Source: Planctomycetota bacterium (GTDB taxonomy: Bacteria > Planctomycetota > Planctomycetia > Pirellulales > UBA1268). From it: DNA of 39,121 nucleotides. The notes under the pieces are model-generated. The model saw only the letters and a program-made list of their open reading frames with translations, searched no databases and was not told the origin of the DNA. The translations under genes and the position numbers were made by a program. Shown piece after piece: positions 26,301-34,161 of the stretch. The stretch is from the NCBI GenBank assembly GCA_014238855.1, contig JABAAH010000023.1:1-39121 (forward strand), written 5' to 3'. The first letter of the stretch is position 1. Each line of letters begins with the position of its first letter.

Positions 26301-26687
26301 CTAGAGGTCATCGCGGGTCCGAAAAGGCGAGTCGGTTTTCAGCACTGACATAGTTGGAGCAACAGTACGATCAACAATGAGTGGGATATTGTGCATGAAT
26401 CGCTGCTGCAGTAACTCCTCATTCATGTTCATTGCTGCCTCAACCGGAAGTGTGTCAAGCATTTTGCTGATACGTTCAAATTCTTCTTGCGTGAGTACTT
26501 GTAATTGACTTTGAAGTTTCTCGCCCTCAATTGCTATCCCCGCAACGGTGATGTCTGAAAGTTTTTTAACTCTTTCTGGAGTCAGAGAAGGGATTTCACT
26601 TTTGACATCAGCTGCCACTTTGTCCGTAACCCTCTGGAGGCTTTGGTTTGCTTTTTCTTGCAGCATGGAAGGCAGACGGTCAGCCAT
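26301..26687 (-). CDS. Uncharacterised helical protein, probably the 3' part of a broken membrane coiled-coil gene
   Basis: 128 aa; not recognised. It has no membrane segment and no signal. It is helical with LTPERVKKLSDITVAGIAIEGEKLQ in the middle and ends MSVLKTDSPFRTRDDL. Its start has only a weak AAAGAG upstream. The sequence before it, read in the frame of the preceding ORF beyond that ORF's stop, continues as ERLKTLRPKLQSMITKEQS. This suggests that the two ORFs were once one gene, parted by a TAA and a frameshift. If it is independent, it would be a small cytoplasmic protein. Confidence 0.55.
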   Translation of the reverse strand: MADRLPSMLQEKANQSLQRVTDKVAADVKSEIPSLTPERVKKLSDITVAGIAIEGEKLQSQLQVLTQEEFERISKMLDTLPVEAAMNMNEELLQQRFMHNIPLIVDRTVAPTMSVLKTDSPFRTRDDL

Positions 26688-26746
26688 AGACTTTGCTCTT
26701 TGGTAATCATTGACTGGAGTTTAGGACGGAGTGTCTTAAGACGTTC

Positions 26747-27067
26747 TTATGTTAATTTCCGGTAGGTTGGGACTGCCTTCATTGCAGCCTTGGCGAACTT
26801 CTCTTGAAGAGAAGGAAGTAACTCCTCAGCTTTCATCTGTAGGGCAGCCTGTATTGTCTCTTCGTTGAGCTGAGTCTTGAGTGTTTTGAAAAGATTAAAA
26901 CTAACAATACAAAACATTAGAAAGAGGAGAAGAGAGCCAGCGAGAACTGCTGTACGACTCGTTCGTTGGGAATGAGAAATGCTATCTAGGCTTTTCTCTA
27001 GTCGGTCAATTGATTGGGAGAGAGACTCAATATTCGTTTCAGAAAGAGAATCCTTACCATCAGTCAT
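26747..27067 (-). CDS. Uncharacterised single-pass membrane protein, probably the 5' part of the same broken gene
   Basis: 106 aa; not recognised. The N-terminal coiled coil (LSQSIDRLEKSLDSIS, 16-31) is followed by one transmembrane helix at about 41-60 (AVLAGSLLLFLMFCIVSF). A short helical tail ends VPTYRKLT. AAAGG lies seven nt upstream of ATG 27067, so translation starts well. The layout matches the N-terminal half of the 256-aa protein at 25462-26232. Aligning VP..RKLT-stop-ERLKTLRP with AP..DSSEKMILDALP puts the stop at the position of a Glu, with equal proline spacing (15). A GAA to TAA change would explain this. Confidence 0.6.
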   Translation of the reverse strand: MTDGKDSLSETNIESLSQSIDRLEKSLDSISHSQRTSRTAVLAGSLLLFLMFCIVSFNLFKTLKTQLNEETIQAALQMKAEELLPSLQEKFAKAAMKAVPTYRKLT

Positions 27068-27291
27068 TGGATTACCTTTAGGAGTTGAAAAACATGTTTG
27101 TAGATGGCGAGAGAACTGCTGTGCTTGAATGTCTAGGATGAAGGAATGTTCGAGCGCGTAAGCATGTAGTCCTATTCACTGAAACCTATTTCTATATTCT
27201 GGCCGTGTTAGGATTACAAACTCGCAGCCCAAGCCCCCCCACCAGCGCATGGTTCCACGTTCCGTAATACGAAAAGTCACATCGCCCCCCA

Positions 27292-28536
27292 ATGAAGGTA
27301 GTTGATTCGTTGAAAGAATCTCGATTCGTAGTCACTCGCCTCACACCGTCTCAAGTTGGGGCACTCGGTGTTATTGGAATACTTGGTGATGATGCGGAAT
27401 TAATTCTGGATGCCCATTTTGATGCCTACAGTAAATCCTCAATTCAGTCATTAGATATTGGCTCTATTGTTGCTGGTGACTGGCACCATACGATGGTGAC
27501 CTGTCCGGTAGCATCTGGTAGACGTGAAGACACGGCCCGGCAAATTCATGAAAAGCCAGAATGTGTTGTCTTAGTAAAAACTGGAACGACCAGGTGGGAG
27601 ATTCATGTTCATGGCGGACAAGCTGTAATCGCTTCTTTGTTAGGAACTTTTGTATCGGGTGGGGCTATTGAAATTTCATGGGGCGAATGGTTTGCTTGTA
27701 ATGGGAGTAACTACCGAAGTACGTTCATTCGAGAGCAGCTTGCTCAAACTGATGGATTCTTCGTAGCCCAGATACTCACTCGACAGCTGGCGGGAGGCTT
27801 TGAAAGAGATATTCAGCAGATCCAAGAAGTTCTTTTTCATAGTCAGAAATCACTAGATAAATTCAAGCTTGCACAAACTGTAATAAATCGTTTGGAGTAT
27901 TCTGCTCGAGTTGGCATGCGGTTGGCGAAGCCCTGGCATGTCATTCTGCTAGGACCTGTGAACGCTGGTAAAAGTAGTCTCTTGAATGCTCTTGCCGGCT
28001 ATTCACGGAGTATTGTGTCGCCGCATGCTGGCACAACACGTGACGTCTTGGAGACACGACTTGTCCTCAATGGGTGGGCAGTTGATCTGATTGATACAGC
28101 TGGTTTTCATTCGATGAACGACTCACGGCAGTCACCCAAGATAATCGAAAAAGAGGGTATTGAACGTGCTCTAGGTGCGGCACAAAGTGCTGATTTGATC
28201 CTGAAAGTTCGACCAATAAATGAACTCAACAAGGAATGGTTCTCTATGGAAAGAGTCGGTGAGGACTATCCGCCGTATATCGACGTTGGCACCAAAGCGG
28301 ATCTTTTCGATAGTAAGCAGTTTAGGGAGAAGTCTTGTTCAGATGACTCTGTGGTCACATCGGCCCGTACTGGGCAAGGGCTTGATGAACTTGTGAAAGT
28401 TATTATTGAAACCCTTGTCCCTGAAGTAAAAGAGCAAGCGGAATGTTTTTTTGGAGGCGTTCCAATAACACCAGAAGATCTGGATATTGTTAGAGATCTA
28501 CATCAACAATTAGAAATCTACTCACGAGATTTGTGA
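27292..28536 (+). CDS. MnmE/TrmE-like GTPase lacking the C-terminal Cys motif
   Basis: 414 aa. The N-terminal formyl-THF-like domain (1-118) holds IHVHGG (104-109), matching the SCHGG region of MnmE. A helical region follows (120-210). The G domain has GPVNAGKS (221-228), GTTRD (247-251), DTAG (268-271) and TKAD (334-337) in place of NKxD. The Asn of the P-loop, used for K+ activation in MnmE, is kept. The C-terminal helical domain is shortened and ends YSRDL; the FCIGK-type motif needed for tRNA wobble-uridine modification is missing. No ribosome-binding site is visible, and ATG is directly preceded by a C-tract. The 3' end overlaps der by 19 nt. It may be a divergent MnmE or a paralogue with another role. 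Confidence 0.82.
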   Translation: MKVVDSLKESRFVVTRLTPSQVGALGVIGILGDDAELILDAHFDAYSKSSIQSLDIGSIVAGDWHHTMVTCPVASGRREDTARQIHEKPECVVLVKTGTTRWEIHVHGGQAVIASLLGTFVSGGAIEISWGEWFACNGSNYRSTFIREQLAQTDGFFVAQILTRQLAGGFERDIQQIQEVLFHSQKSLDKFKLAQTVINRLEYSARVGMRLAKPWHVILLGPVNAGKSSLLNALAGYSRSIVSPHAGTTRDVLETRLVLNGWAVDLIDTAGFHSMNDSRQSPKIIEKEGIERALGAAQSADLILKVRPINELNKEWFSMERVGEDYPPYIDVGTKADLFDSKQFREKSCSDDSVVTSARTGQGLDELVKVIIETLVPEVKEQAECFFGGVPITPEDLDIVRDLHQQLEIYSRDL

Positions 28537-29858
28537 TCTCGAACCAAAAGTTTAATTGGTACTTCAGTGAACGGTGAGCTTTTTCGGAGTGACGATAGAA
28601 GATACCGTTTGTAAGGAGCCGTGAGGCTTTTTGGAGAACTCGTTGAGAGAACGATAGTCGGTGGGGCAGAGTCAACCTGAGTTGCGAAATAGATCCGAAC
28701 AGGGCGTCCTTTTCGGTCGGCAGGTGGTCGAGTAGCCTGTGTTGCAGCATGAATGATTGTATTTAAGGCAGCAGTTGGAACGCGAGCCCGACTCTGTCGG
28801 AAGAGTCGTTGTGTGGTGTCTATCGCCGCTTTTACATTGCGGCCCTTTGTGGCAGTAACAAACGCAATAGGTGCCCACGGCATTGTCCGAAAAGTGTCAC
28901 GTAAGTATTGAACCCATTCACTTCTTTCGACATCCTCAGCATACAGGTCCCACTTATTTACCACTAAGAGAACAGGTTTCTGCTGCTCTACAATCAGGTC
29001 AACAAGTTGCTTGTCGACTTTACCTACCGGCTCGGTAGCATCAAAGAGCATCAAGACCACATCGGCACGACGGATGCTTCTTTCAGCACGATGGGTTGAG
29101 TAAAAATCGATATCAGTTTTGCGACTTTTTGTCCTTCGAAGTCCAGGCGTGTCAATTGCAAGGAAGGTGTGTCCATCTACGTCAAAACGAACATCGATGC
29201 TGTCTCGAGTTGTGCCTGCAACAGGACTTGCAATGACTCTTTCTTCTTTTGCAAGCGCGTTGACAAAAGTGCTTTTTCCAACATTGCGGCGACCCACGAT
29301 AGCCACTTTCATTTCTGGAAGAGCGGTGCTGGCCGGCTTTTCACTTTCAGGGGTCATCGGTAGAAGTGCTGTAATGGCTTGCACAAGGTCATCACGATTA
29401 CGGTTTTGTTTTGTACTTGTAACAATAGGTGATCCAAAACCAAGCTTGTCAAATTCATGGCCCGAGAGATCAAATTTCTCATCGTCAGACTTGTTTGCAA
29501 CCAAAACGACGGTTGCTCCAGACTGCCGCAGTCGTAAGGCCACGTCGGTATCAGCAGGAACACGACCAGTCCTGATGTCAACGACGAATACGACAACTCC
29601 TGCAGTGGCTAACCCAGCTTCTATCTGCATGTCGATCTGTTCAGTAAGCCCATCAGGGTCGTCGAACCCCATACCGCCAGTATCGATAAGATCAATTGTC
29701 TTGTCACCACATTCAATACGCTGGGTGAGTCGATCACGAGTAACGCCTGCGGTGGGATCTTCAATTGCAATTCTTCGCTGTGAGAGCCAATTGAAAATAC
29801 TTGACTTTCCAACATTTGGACGGCCAACAATAACGACCTGCGGGATAGGAGATGACAT
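28518..29858 (-). CDS. der: Ribosome-assembly GTPase Der (EngA)
   Basis: 446 aa, full length. Two tandem GTPase domains make the assignment. G domain 1 has GRPNVGKS (12-19), DTGG (59-62) and NKSD (122-125). G domain 2 has GRRNVGKS (189-196), DTPG (236-239) and NKWD (301-304). A KH-like domain (about 355-440, YKRYL...PIKLLVRD) closes the protein. Der binds the 50S subunit and is required for its late assembly. All nucleotide-binding motifs are intact. Its 3' end overlaps the convergent MnmE-like GTPase gene by 19 nt, so transcripts would be antisense to each other at the ends. Confidence 0.96.
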   Translation of the reverse strand: MSSPIPQVVIVGRPNVGKSSIFNWLSQRRIAIEDPTAGVTRDRLTQRIECGDKTIDLIDTGGMGFDDPDGLTEQIDMQIEAGLATAGVVVFVVDIRTGRVPADTDVALRLRQSGATVVLVANKSDDEKFDLSGHEFDKLGFGSPIVTSTKQNRNRDDLVQAITALLPMTPESEKPASTALPEMKVAIVGRRNVGKSTFVNALAKEERVIASPVAGTTRDSIDVRFDVDGHTFLAIDTPGLRRTKSRKTDIDFYSTHRAERSIRRADVVLMLFDATEPVGKVDKQLVDLIVEQQKPVLLVVNKWDLYAEDVERSEWVQYLRDTFRTMPWAPIAFVTATKGRNVKAAIDTTQRLFRQSRARVPTAALNTIIHAATQATRPPADRKGRPVRIYFATQVDSAPPTIVLSTSSPKSLTAPYKRYLLSSLRKSSPFTEVPIKLLVRDHKSRE

Positions 29859-29896
29859 GCTAGGTATATTCGCAGGGAGGTGAAATATAGAGGTGT

Positions 29897-30976
29897 TTAG
29901 GTGCCACGTGTTATCACGGACGCAACGGTTTCGAGACTCACGTCTCTTATAATACCACGCTCTGTGACAATCGCTGCAATGAGGCTGGCTGGTGTCACAT
30001 CGAATGCTGGATTGAAGGCGGTTGCTGTTGCAGGAGCGGAGCGGAAATTGAATGGCTCAAGCACTTCATTTTCGGAACGCTCTTCAATCGGTATTTCATC
30101 GCCAGATTGGAGATCTAGATCGAATGTACTTGATGGGGCTGCAACAAAAAATGGGACATTGTGAGCCTTTGCTAATAAAGCAAGGCCGTATGTTCCAATC
30201 TTATTGGCGGTGTCTCCGTTTGCTGTTATTCGGTCAGCACCAACAATGCAGCAACCTATACGACCGGTCTTCAAAAGGTGTGCTGCCGCAGCGTCTACTA
30301 GGACGGTAACTGGAATTTGCCGGTGGGCCAGCTCCCAAGCAGTTAAGCGAGCACCTTGTAACAACGGACGCGTTTCATCAGCAAATACTTGAAAGCGACG
30401 ACCTTTGTTCCATGCCGTGACAATAATTCCAAGAGCTGTGCCAATGCCCCCTGTTGCCAAGGCACCTGTGTTGCAGTGAGTAAGTATGTCGCCCTCGGGA
30501 AGAATTGAGCACCCATGCTCACCGATACGCTCGCAAAGAATTTGGTCTTCATGCTGAATACATTTTGCTTCGTCGAGAATGCTCTGCTGAAGTTCTGAAT
30601 AGTCTGGGATTGGACCAGAATCCAAAATTAATTTTTTGATTCGTTCGATTGCCCAGCGTAGGTTTACAGCTGTAGGTCGTGCGGTTGCCAGGTCTTCTGC
30701 AAGCTGTTGAAGACAGGACATTTTTTTTGTGTCTGTATCGTAAGAATTTTTTGCATGATCTATTGCGAGCACCATTCCGTAGGCGCCGGCAATTCCAATT
30801 GCAGGCGCGCCTCTGACTCGTAACATTTTGATTGATTCGATCACTGACGGAACGTCTTTGCAGGCAACATGCTTGACCACAGTTGGAAGTGCTGTTTGAT
30901 CAAGAATTTCAAGATAACCGTCAGTGTCACCTTGCCAGCAAACAGTATGAATTTCGTTTGAGGGTGGCGTATTCAT
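29897..30976 (-). CDS. mtnA: S-methyl-5-thioribose-1-phosphate isomerase
   Basis: 359 aa, normal length. It converts methylthioribose-1-P to methylthioribulose-1-P in the methionine salvage pathway. Family landmarks are RGAPAIG (55-61), the catalytic C168 in THCNTGALATGG, DETRPLLQGARLTAWEL and the catalytic D248 in GADRI, followed by ANGDTANKIGTYGLA. It shares its fold with eIF2B alpha-like proteins, but the Cys and Asp pair support MtnA. No other mtn gene is beside it. It stands 38 nt downstream of the der start on the same strand but is transcribed towards der, so the two may share a transcript. Confidence 0.94.
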   Translation of the reverse strand: MNTPPSNEIHTVCWQGDTDGYLEILDQTALPTVVKHVACKDVPSVIESIKMLRVRGAPAIGIAGAYGMVLAIDHAKNSYDTDTKKMSCLQQLAEDLATARPTAVNLRWAIERIKKLILDSGPIPDYSELQQSILDEAKCIQHEDQILCERIGEHGCSILPEGDILTHCNTGALATGGIGTALGIIVTAWNKGRRFQVFADETRPLLQGARLTAWELAHRQIPVTVLVDAAAAHLLKTGRIGCCIVGADRITANGDTANKIGTYGLALLAKAHNVPFFVAAPSSTFDLDLQSGDEIPIEERSENEVLEPFNFRSAPATATAFNPAFDVTPASLIAAIVTERGIIRDVSLETVASVITRGT

Positions 30977-31075
30977 TTCAGTTCAAAGACCCTTCCGCAT
31001 GGGTGCTTATTAGTAGGTGGCGGTATGAAGACACGTGTGTACCAGAGACAGCCATTCCCTGCAGTTGGTGTCTAT

Positions 31076-32188
31076 TCATGACCGGAACGGGTTAGGGCCG
31101 CAGGGGAGATTAAATGATTTTGCTACGGCAGGTTCGATAAGATCGCCCTCGAATATGTTTACAGCTGTTTGGACTGCGTGATTGCCTTGTGCAGCAGCTA
31201 CTAGACCTTGGTTAGCCAGTAAGAGGACATAGGGGAGTGTTGCGTTGCATAATGCGTATGTGCTGGTTCGGCCGACAGCACCAGGCATATTTGTCACGCA
31301 GTAATGAACAATGTTATCAACTACAAAAGTAGGCTCTGCATGCGATGTTGGTTGGCTTGTTGCAATGCAACCGCCTTGATCAATAGCGACATCAATAATA
31401 ACAGCACCGGGCTTCATGAGATGTAAATCATTTCGTTCAACAAGGTGCGGTGCTCTAGCCCCAGGGATTAGAACACTACCAATGACAAGGTCAGCACGAC
31501 CAAGCCACTCTCGAATGGTATGGCGATCAGAATAGAGGCAATCAATATTGGGCGGGGTGACGTCATCAAGGTATCGGAGGCGATCTAGGTTTGTATCAAG
31601 TAGGCCAATGTTTGCACCGAAACCGGCTGCTACTTTGGCAGCATTTGCTCCAACGGTACCGGCTCCAAGAACAAGAACATTTGCAGGCGGAACTCCAGGG
31701 ACACCTCCGAGCAGTATGCCTCGTCCCATTTGGGGTTTCTCAAGATATTTAGCACCCTCCTGAATGCTCATTCTACCTGCTACTTCACTCATTGGTTTTA
31801 ATAGCGGCAAGGCTCCTCGATCATCACGAAGCGTTTCGTACGCTACGGCCGTTGCGCCGGTTGTTAGGAATCGCTCTGTCAATTTGCGATCGGCTGCAAA
31901 ATGAAAATAGGTAAAGACAATTTGGTGTGGCCGAATGAGCGATATTTCGTCTGGTTGAGGTTCCTTGACCTTGACGATGAGATCAGATGTGGCAAAGACC
32001 TCTTCTGCAGTGTCAACGATAGTTGCACCGCAATCTGCGTATGCACTATCAGGCAATCCAGAGCCGCTACCAGCGGTTTTTTGAAACACAACGGTGTGCC
32101 CGGATCGAACCAGTTCTTCAACTCCAACAGGAAGCATTGCGACACGATATTCGTCTCGCTTTGTTTCCTTGGGAATACCAATTTTCAT
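31076..32188 (-). CDS. ald: Alanine dehydrogenase
   Basis: 370 aa, full length. NAD-dependent interconversion of L-alanine and pyruvate plus ammonia in the cytoplasm. MKIGIPKETKRDEYRVAM is the classic N-terminus with R15. K75 (VKVKEP) and H96 (FHFAAD) are the substrate and catalytic residues. GAGTVG (175-180) is the dinucleotide-binding loop, and the NAD-binding Asp follows in LLDTNLDRL. MPGAVGRTSTYAL near the C-terminus is the conserved family signature. It is located 99 nt upstream of mtnA on the same strand. The overall similarity to NAD(P) transhydrogenase alpha is expected; length and the C-terminal signature decide for Ald. Confidence 0.95.
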   Translation of the reverse strand: MKIGIPKETKRDEYRVAMLPVGVEELVRSGHTVVFQKTAGSGSGLPDSAYADCGATIVDTAEEVFATSDLIVKVKEPQPDEISLIRPHQIVFTYFHFAADRKLTERFLTTGATAVAYETLRDDRGALPLLKPMSEVAGRMSIQEGAKYLEKPQMGRGILLGGVPGVPPANVLVLGAGTVGANAAKVAAGFGANIGLLDTNLDRLRYLDDVTPPNIDCLYSDRHTIREWLGRADLVIGSVLIPGARAPHLVERNDLHLMKPGAVIIDVAIDQGGCIATSQPTSHAEPTFVVDNIVHYCVTNMPGAVGRTSTYALCNATLPYVLLLANQGLVAAAQGNHAVQTAVNIFEGDLIEPAVAKSFNLPCGPNPFRS

Positions 32189-32206
32189 CCGAAGTGCCTC
32201 TGAGAC

Positions 32207-33559
32207 TTAGGAGGTCATTTTCTTTGCAATCTTATATGTTGCAGGCATCGGAATAGGATAGTTTCCATCCTTGTCTGGAACGACAGGGGGAGTTGATTCC
32301 CACGTGAGGTTCTCGGGCATTAAGTTGAAATCTTCAGCAAGGAGTTTCTTGTAGTCCTGAGGCTTTCCACTATACGTTGCAGTTCGGCCAAGCACGGCCG
32401 AAAAGGTAGACGTTGCACCGTAGTAAGCATTGTTTAGTGGTGTGTCATTTCGAATGGCAGCTTGTAGTTCGTTATGTTCGACCTGGTACGGATTTGTAGT
32501 GCCACCAGAGTCCTTGCTCTTCGACTTGGTTGCCCCTTCGTATTTCCAGAGAACCTTGCCAGAATAATCTGTTATTTCACCAATTTTTACAAACCCTTTG
32601 GTGCCTTGGAATTCTTCATTCACGCGGTTTTGCCCACCTGGAAATTGTCGGCACTGACTGGCGATTCGAACACCATTTGGATAACTGAAATTAATCGCAT
32701 GGTGATCATAAATTTCACTTGGTTGCCCAACAACTCTCTTCTGTTTTCCGCCAAGGCCGTAGGCCGATTCGGGAAGCATGTCGAGGAACCAGTTTGCAAT
32801 ATCAATATTGTGAACATGCTGCTCGCAAATATGGTCACCACAAAGCCAGTTGAAGTGATACCAGTTATGAACCTGGAATTGCATTTCATTCATGTCGGCT
32901 TCTCGCTTCCGGTACCAGATGCCACTTCCATTCCAATACACTTGGCCTCCGATAAGATCACCAACCATGCCATCACGAACACGCTTGATTGTTTCCCGAT
33001 AGATTGCCTGGTAGTGTCGCTGTAGTCCAACAACAACCTTTCTGTTCGTTTCATCAGCTTTTTTTGCCACTTCAAGTACAAGACGAGCCCCAGCACTGTC
33101 TACGCAAACAGGCTTTTCCATAAACACATGCTTGCCTGCGTTGATCGCAGCTTCAAAGTGTGATGGACGAAAACCAGGAGGTGTTGCCAAGATTACAAGA
33201 TCGCAATGATCAAGAACTTTCTTGTAGGCATCAAGACCATGAAACTGTCGATCTTTTGGAAGATCAACTTTGTCTGCCATTTTCTCAACCGCTCGAAGGG
33301 TACGGCTTATATTGCTTTCAAAAGCATCGGCGACAGCGGTTACTTTGATGTTTGAACCATCAACACTAAGTGCTTGAGTCAATGCACCCGTACCTCGGCC
33401 GCCACAGCCAACAAGACCAATCCGGATGAGTTCTGTCGATGGGGTCTGTGCGTGGACTGCTCTCATGGATGCGATTGCACCACCAGCAACGGAGGCAATT
33501 TTTACGGCATTGCGTCGAGAAAAACGTGGTGTGTCAGAGTTTTGTAGGTTGCCGGACAT
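32207..33559 (-). CDS. Tat-exported Gfo/Idh/MocA family oxidoreductase
   Basis: 450 aa from ATG 33559, with AGGAG six nt upstream (the ATG at 33565 is too close to it). The signal peptide has R15-R16 (FSRRNAVKIA) and ends MRAVHAQ, so export is folded, via Tat. The NAD(P)-binding fold starts IRIGLVGCGGRGTGA, and MEKPVCVD holds the conserved EKP. The C-terminal substrate domain includes GDHICEQHVHNIDIANW. Planctomycetes have many such exported oxidoreductases; they are thought to act on sugars or sugar acids and to carry tightly bound cofactor. Substrate is unknown. It lies 18 nt upstream of ald on the same strand. Confidence 0.92.
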   Translation of the reverse strand: MSGNLQNSDTPRFSRRNAVKIASVAGGAIASMRAVHAQTPSTELIRIGLVGCGGRGTGALTQALSVDGSNIKVTAVADAFESNISRTLRAVEKMADKVDLPKDRQFHGLDAYKKVLDHCDLVILATPPGFRPSHFEAAINAGKHVFMEKPVCVDSAGARLVLEVAKKADETNRKVVVGLQRHYQAIYRETIKRVRDGMVGDLIGGQVYWNGSGIWYRKREADMNEMQFQVHNWYHFNWLCGDHICEQHVHNIDIANWFLDMLPESAYGLGGKQKRVVGQPSEIYDHHAINFSYPNGVRIASQCRQFPGGQNRVNEEFQGTKGFVKIGEITDYSGKVLWKYEGATKSKSKDSGGTTNPYQVEHNELQAAIRNDTPLNNAYYGATSTFSAVLGRTATYSGKPQDYKKLLAEDFNLMPENLTWESTPPVVPDKDGNYPIPMPATYKIAKKMTS

Positions 33560-33679
33560 GCTCATCTCCTGCGTGAATTATTGTCGTGAGAAAATGTTCT
33601 GAAGGTAATTAAAAAACAAATGTCATCTGCCGCTGAGGCTTATAGCTTTCAGCGTATTCTTAAACTAAAAGATACCGGC

Positions 33680-33702
33680 TCACCTGCAACTTGCACAGGT
33701 GA
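33680..33702 (-). terminator. Possible terminator hairpin downstream of the rhodanese gene
   Basis: TCACCTG ... CAGGTGA pair as 7-bp arms around a 9-nt loop, 14 nt past the rhodanese stop at 33716. On the minus strand the hairpin is followed, after a few bases, only by a short TTTT. The evidence is weak. Confidence 0.3.
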
Positions 33703-33715
33703 AGGACAAACCTCC

Positions 33716-34054
33716 CTAATATTTGGGTATTGATGAATCAATTTCGGTACTCCATGCCTCAATACCACCCTTGAGACTCTGAGCCTTCTCAAAACCTCGT
33801 TCTCGGAGCCATTTTGCTACACGGAGGCTGCGGACTCCGTGGTGGCAGTGCACAATGACCCGCTTCGGCTTCCAGGGCTCTAATTCATCCAATCTTTCGG
33901 AGATTTCCTGCATCGGTATGAGTTTCGCCTGCTGAATCTTGGCTATTGAATACTCTTCTTCCGTTCTGCAGTCGAGTAGGAGGCATTCAGCATTTTCTGA
34001 CGTTGTGAACAACGTTAATGTGTCACTCGGAGTAATTTCTGTTGGTAATGTCAT
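33716..34054 (-). CDS. Single-domain rhodanese-like protein
   Basis: 112 aa, the size of a lone rhodanese domain, cytoplasmic. It has LLLDCRTEEEYSIAKIQQAKLIPM at the N-terminal half. The active loop is HCHHGVRS, with Cys at about residue 79 as the persulfide-carrying site. WLRERGFEKAQSLKGGIEAW closes the fold. Such proteins carry sulfane sulfur to acceptors; the donor and acceptor are unknown. It is divergent from the nucleotidyltransferase gene (107-nt gap) and lies upstream of the Gfo/Idh gene on the same strand. Confidence 0.9.
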   Translation of the reverse strand: MTLPTEITPSDTLTLFTTSENAECLLLDCRTEEEYSIAKIQQAKLIPMQEISERLDELEPWKPKRVIVHCHHGVRSLRVAKWLRERGFEKAQSLKGGIEAWSTEIDSSIPKY

Positions 34055-34119
34055 TTGAAATAGTCTATCCAGTTATGGTTTATCACTACTAGTGCGTGCT
34101 ATTGATTACACGCCCAATG

Positions 34120-34137
34120 TCCTCAAAATATTGAGGA
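34120..34137. promoter_or_regulatory. Palindrome upstream of the tRNA nucleotidyltransferase-family gene
   Basis: TCCTCAA-AATA-TTGAGGA is a perfect 7-bp inverted repeat, 24 bp before ATG 34162, in the 107-bp gap shared with the divergent rhodanese gene. Its position fits an operator or a leader hairpin. There is no T-tract. Confidence 0.35.
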
Positions 34138-34161
34138 TACACTGAAAGGTCGAGCTTCAAG

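Noticed and set aside
29119-29883. Plus-strand open frame of 254 codons over der
   Set aside because: Low-complexity Ser/Arg/Thr composition and antisense to conserved GTPase motifs; a codon-bias shadow.
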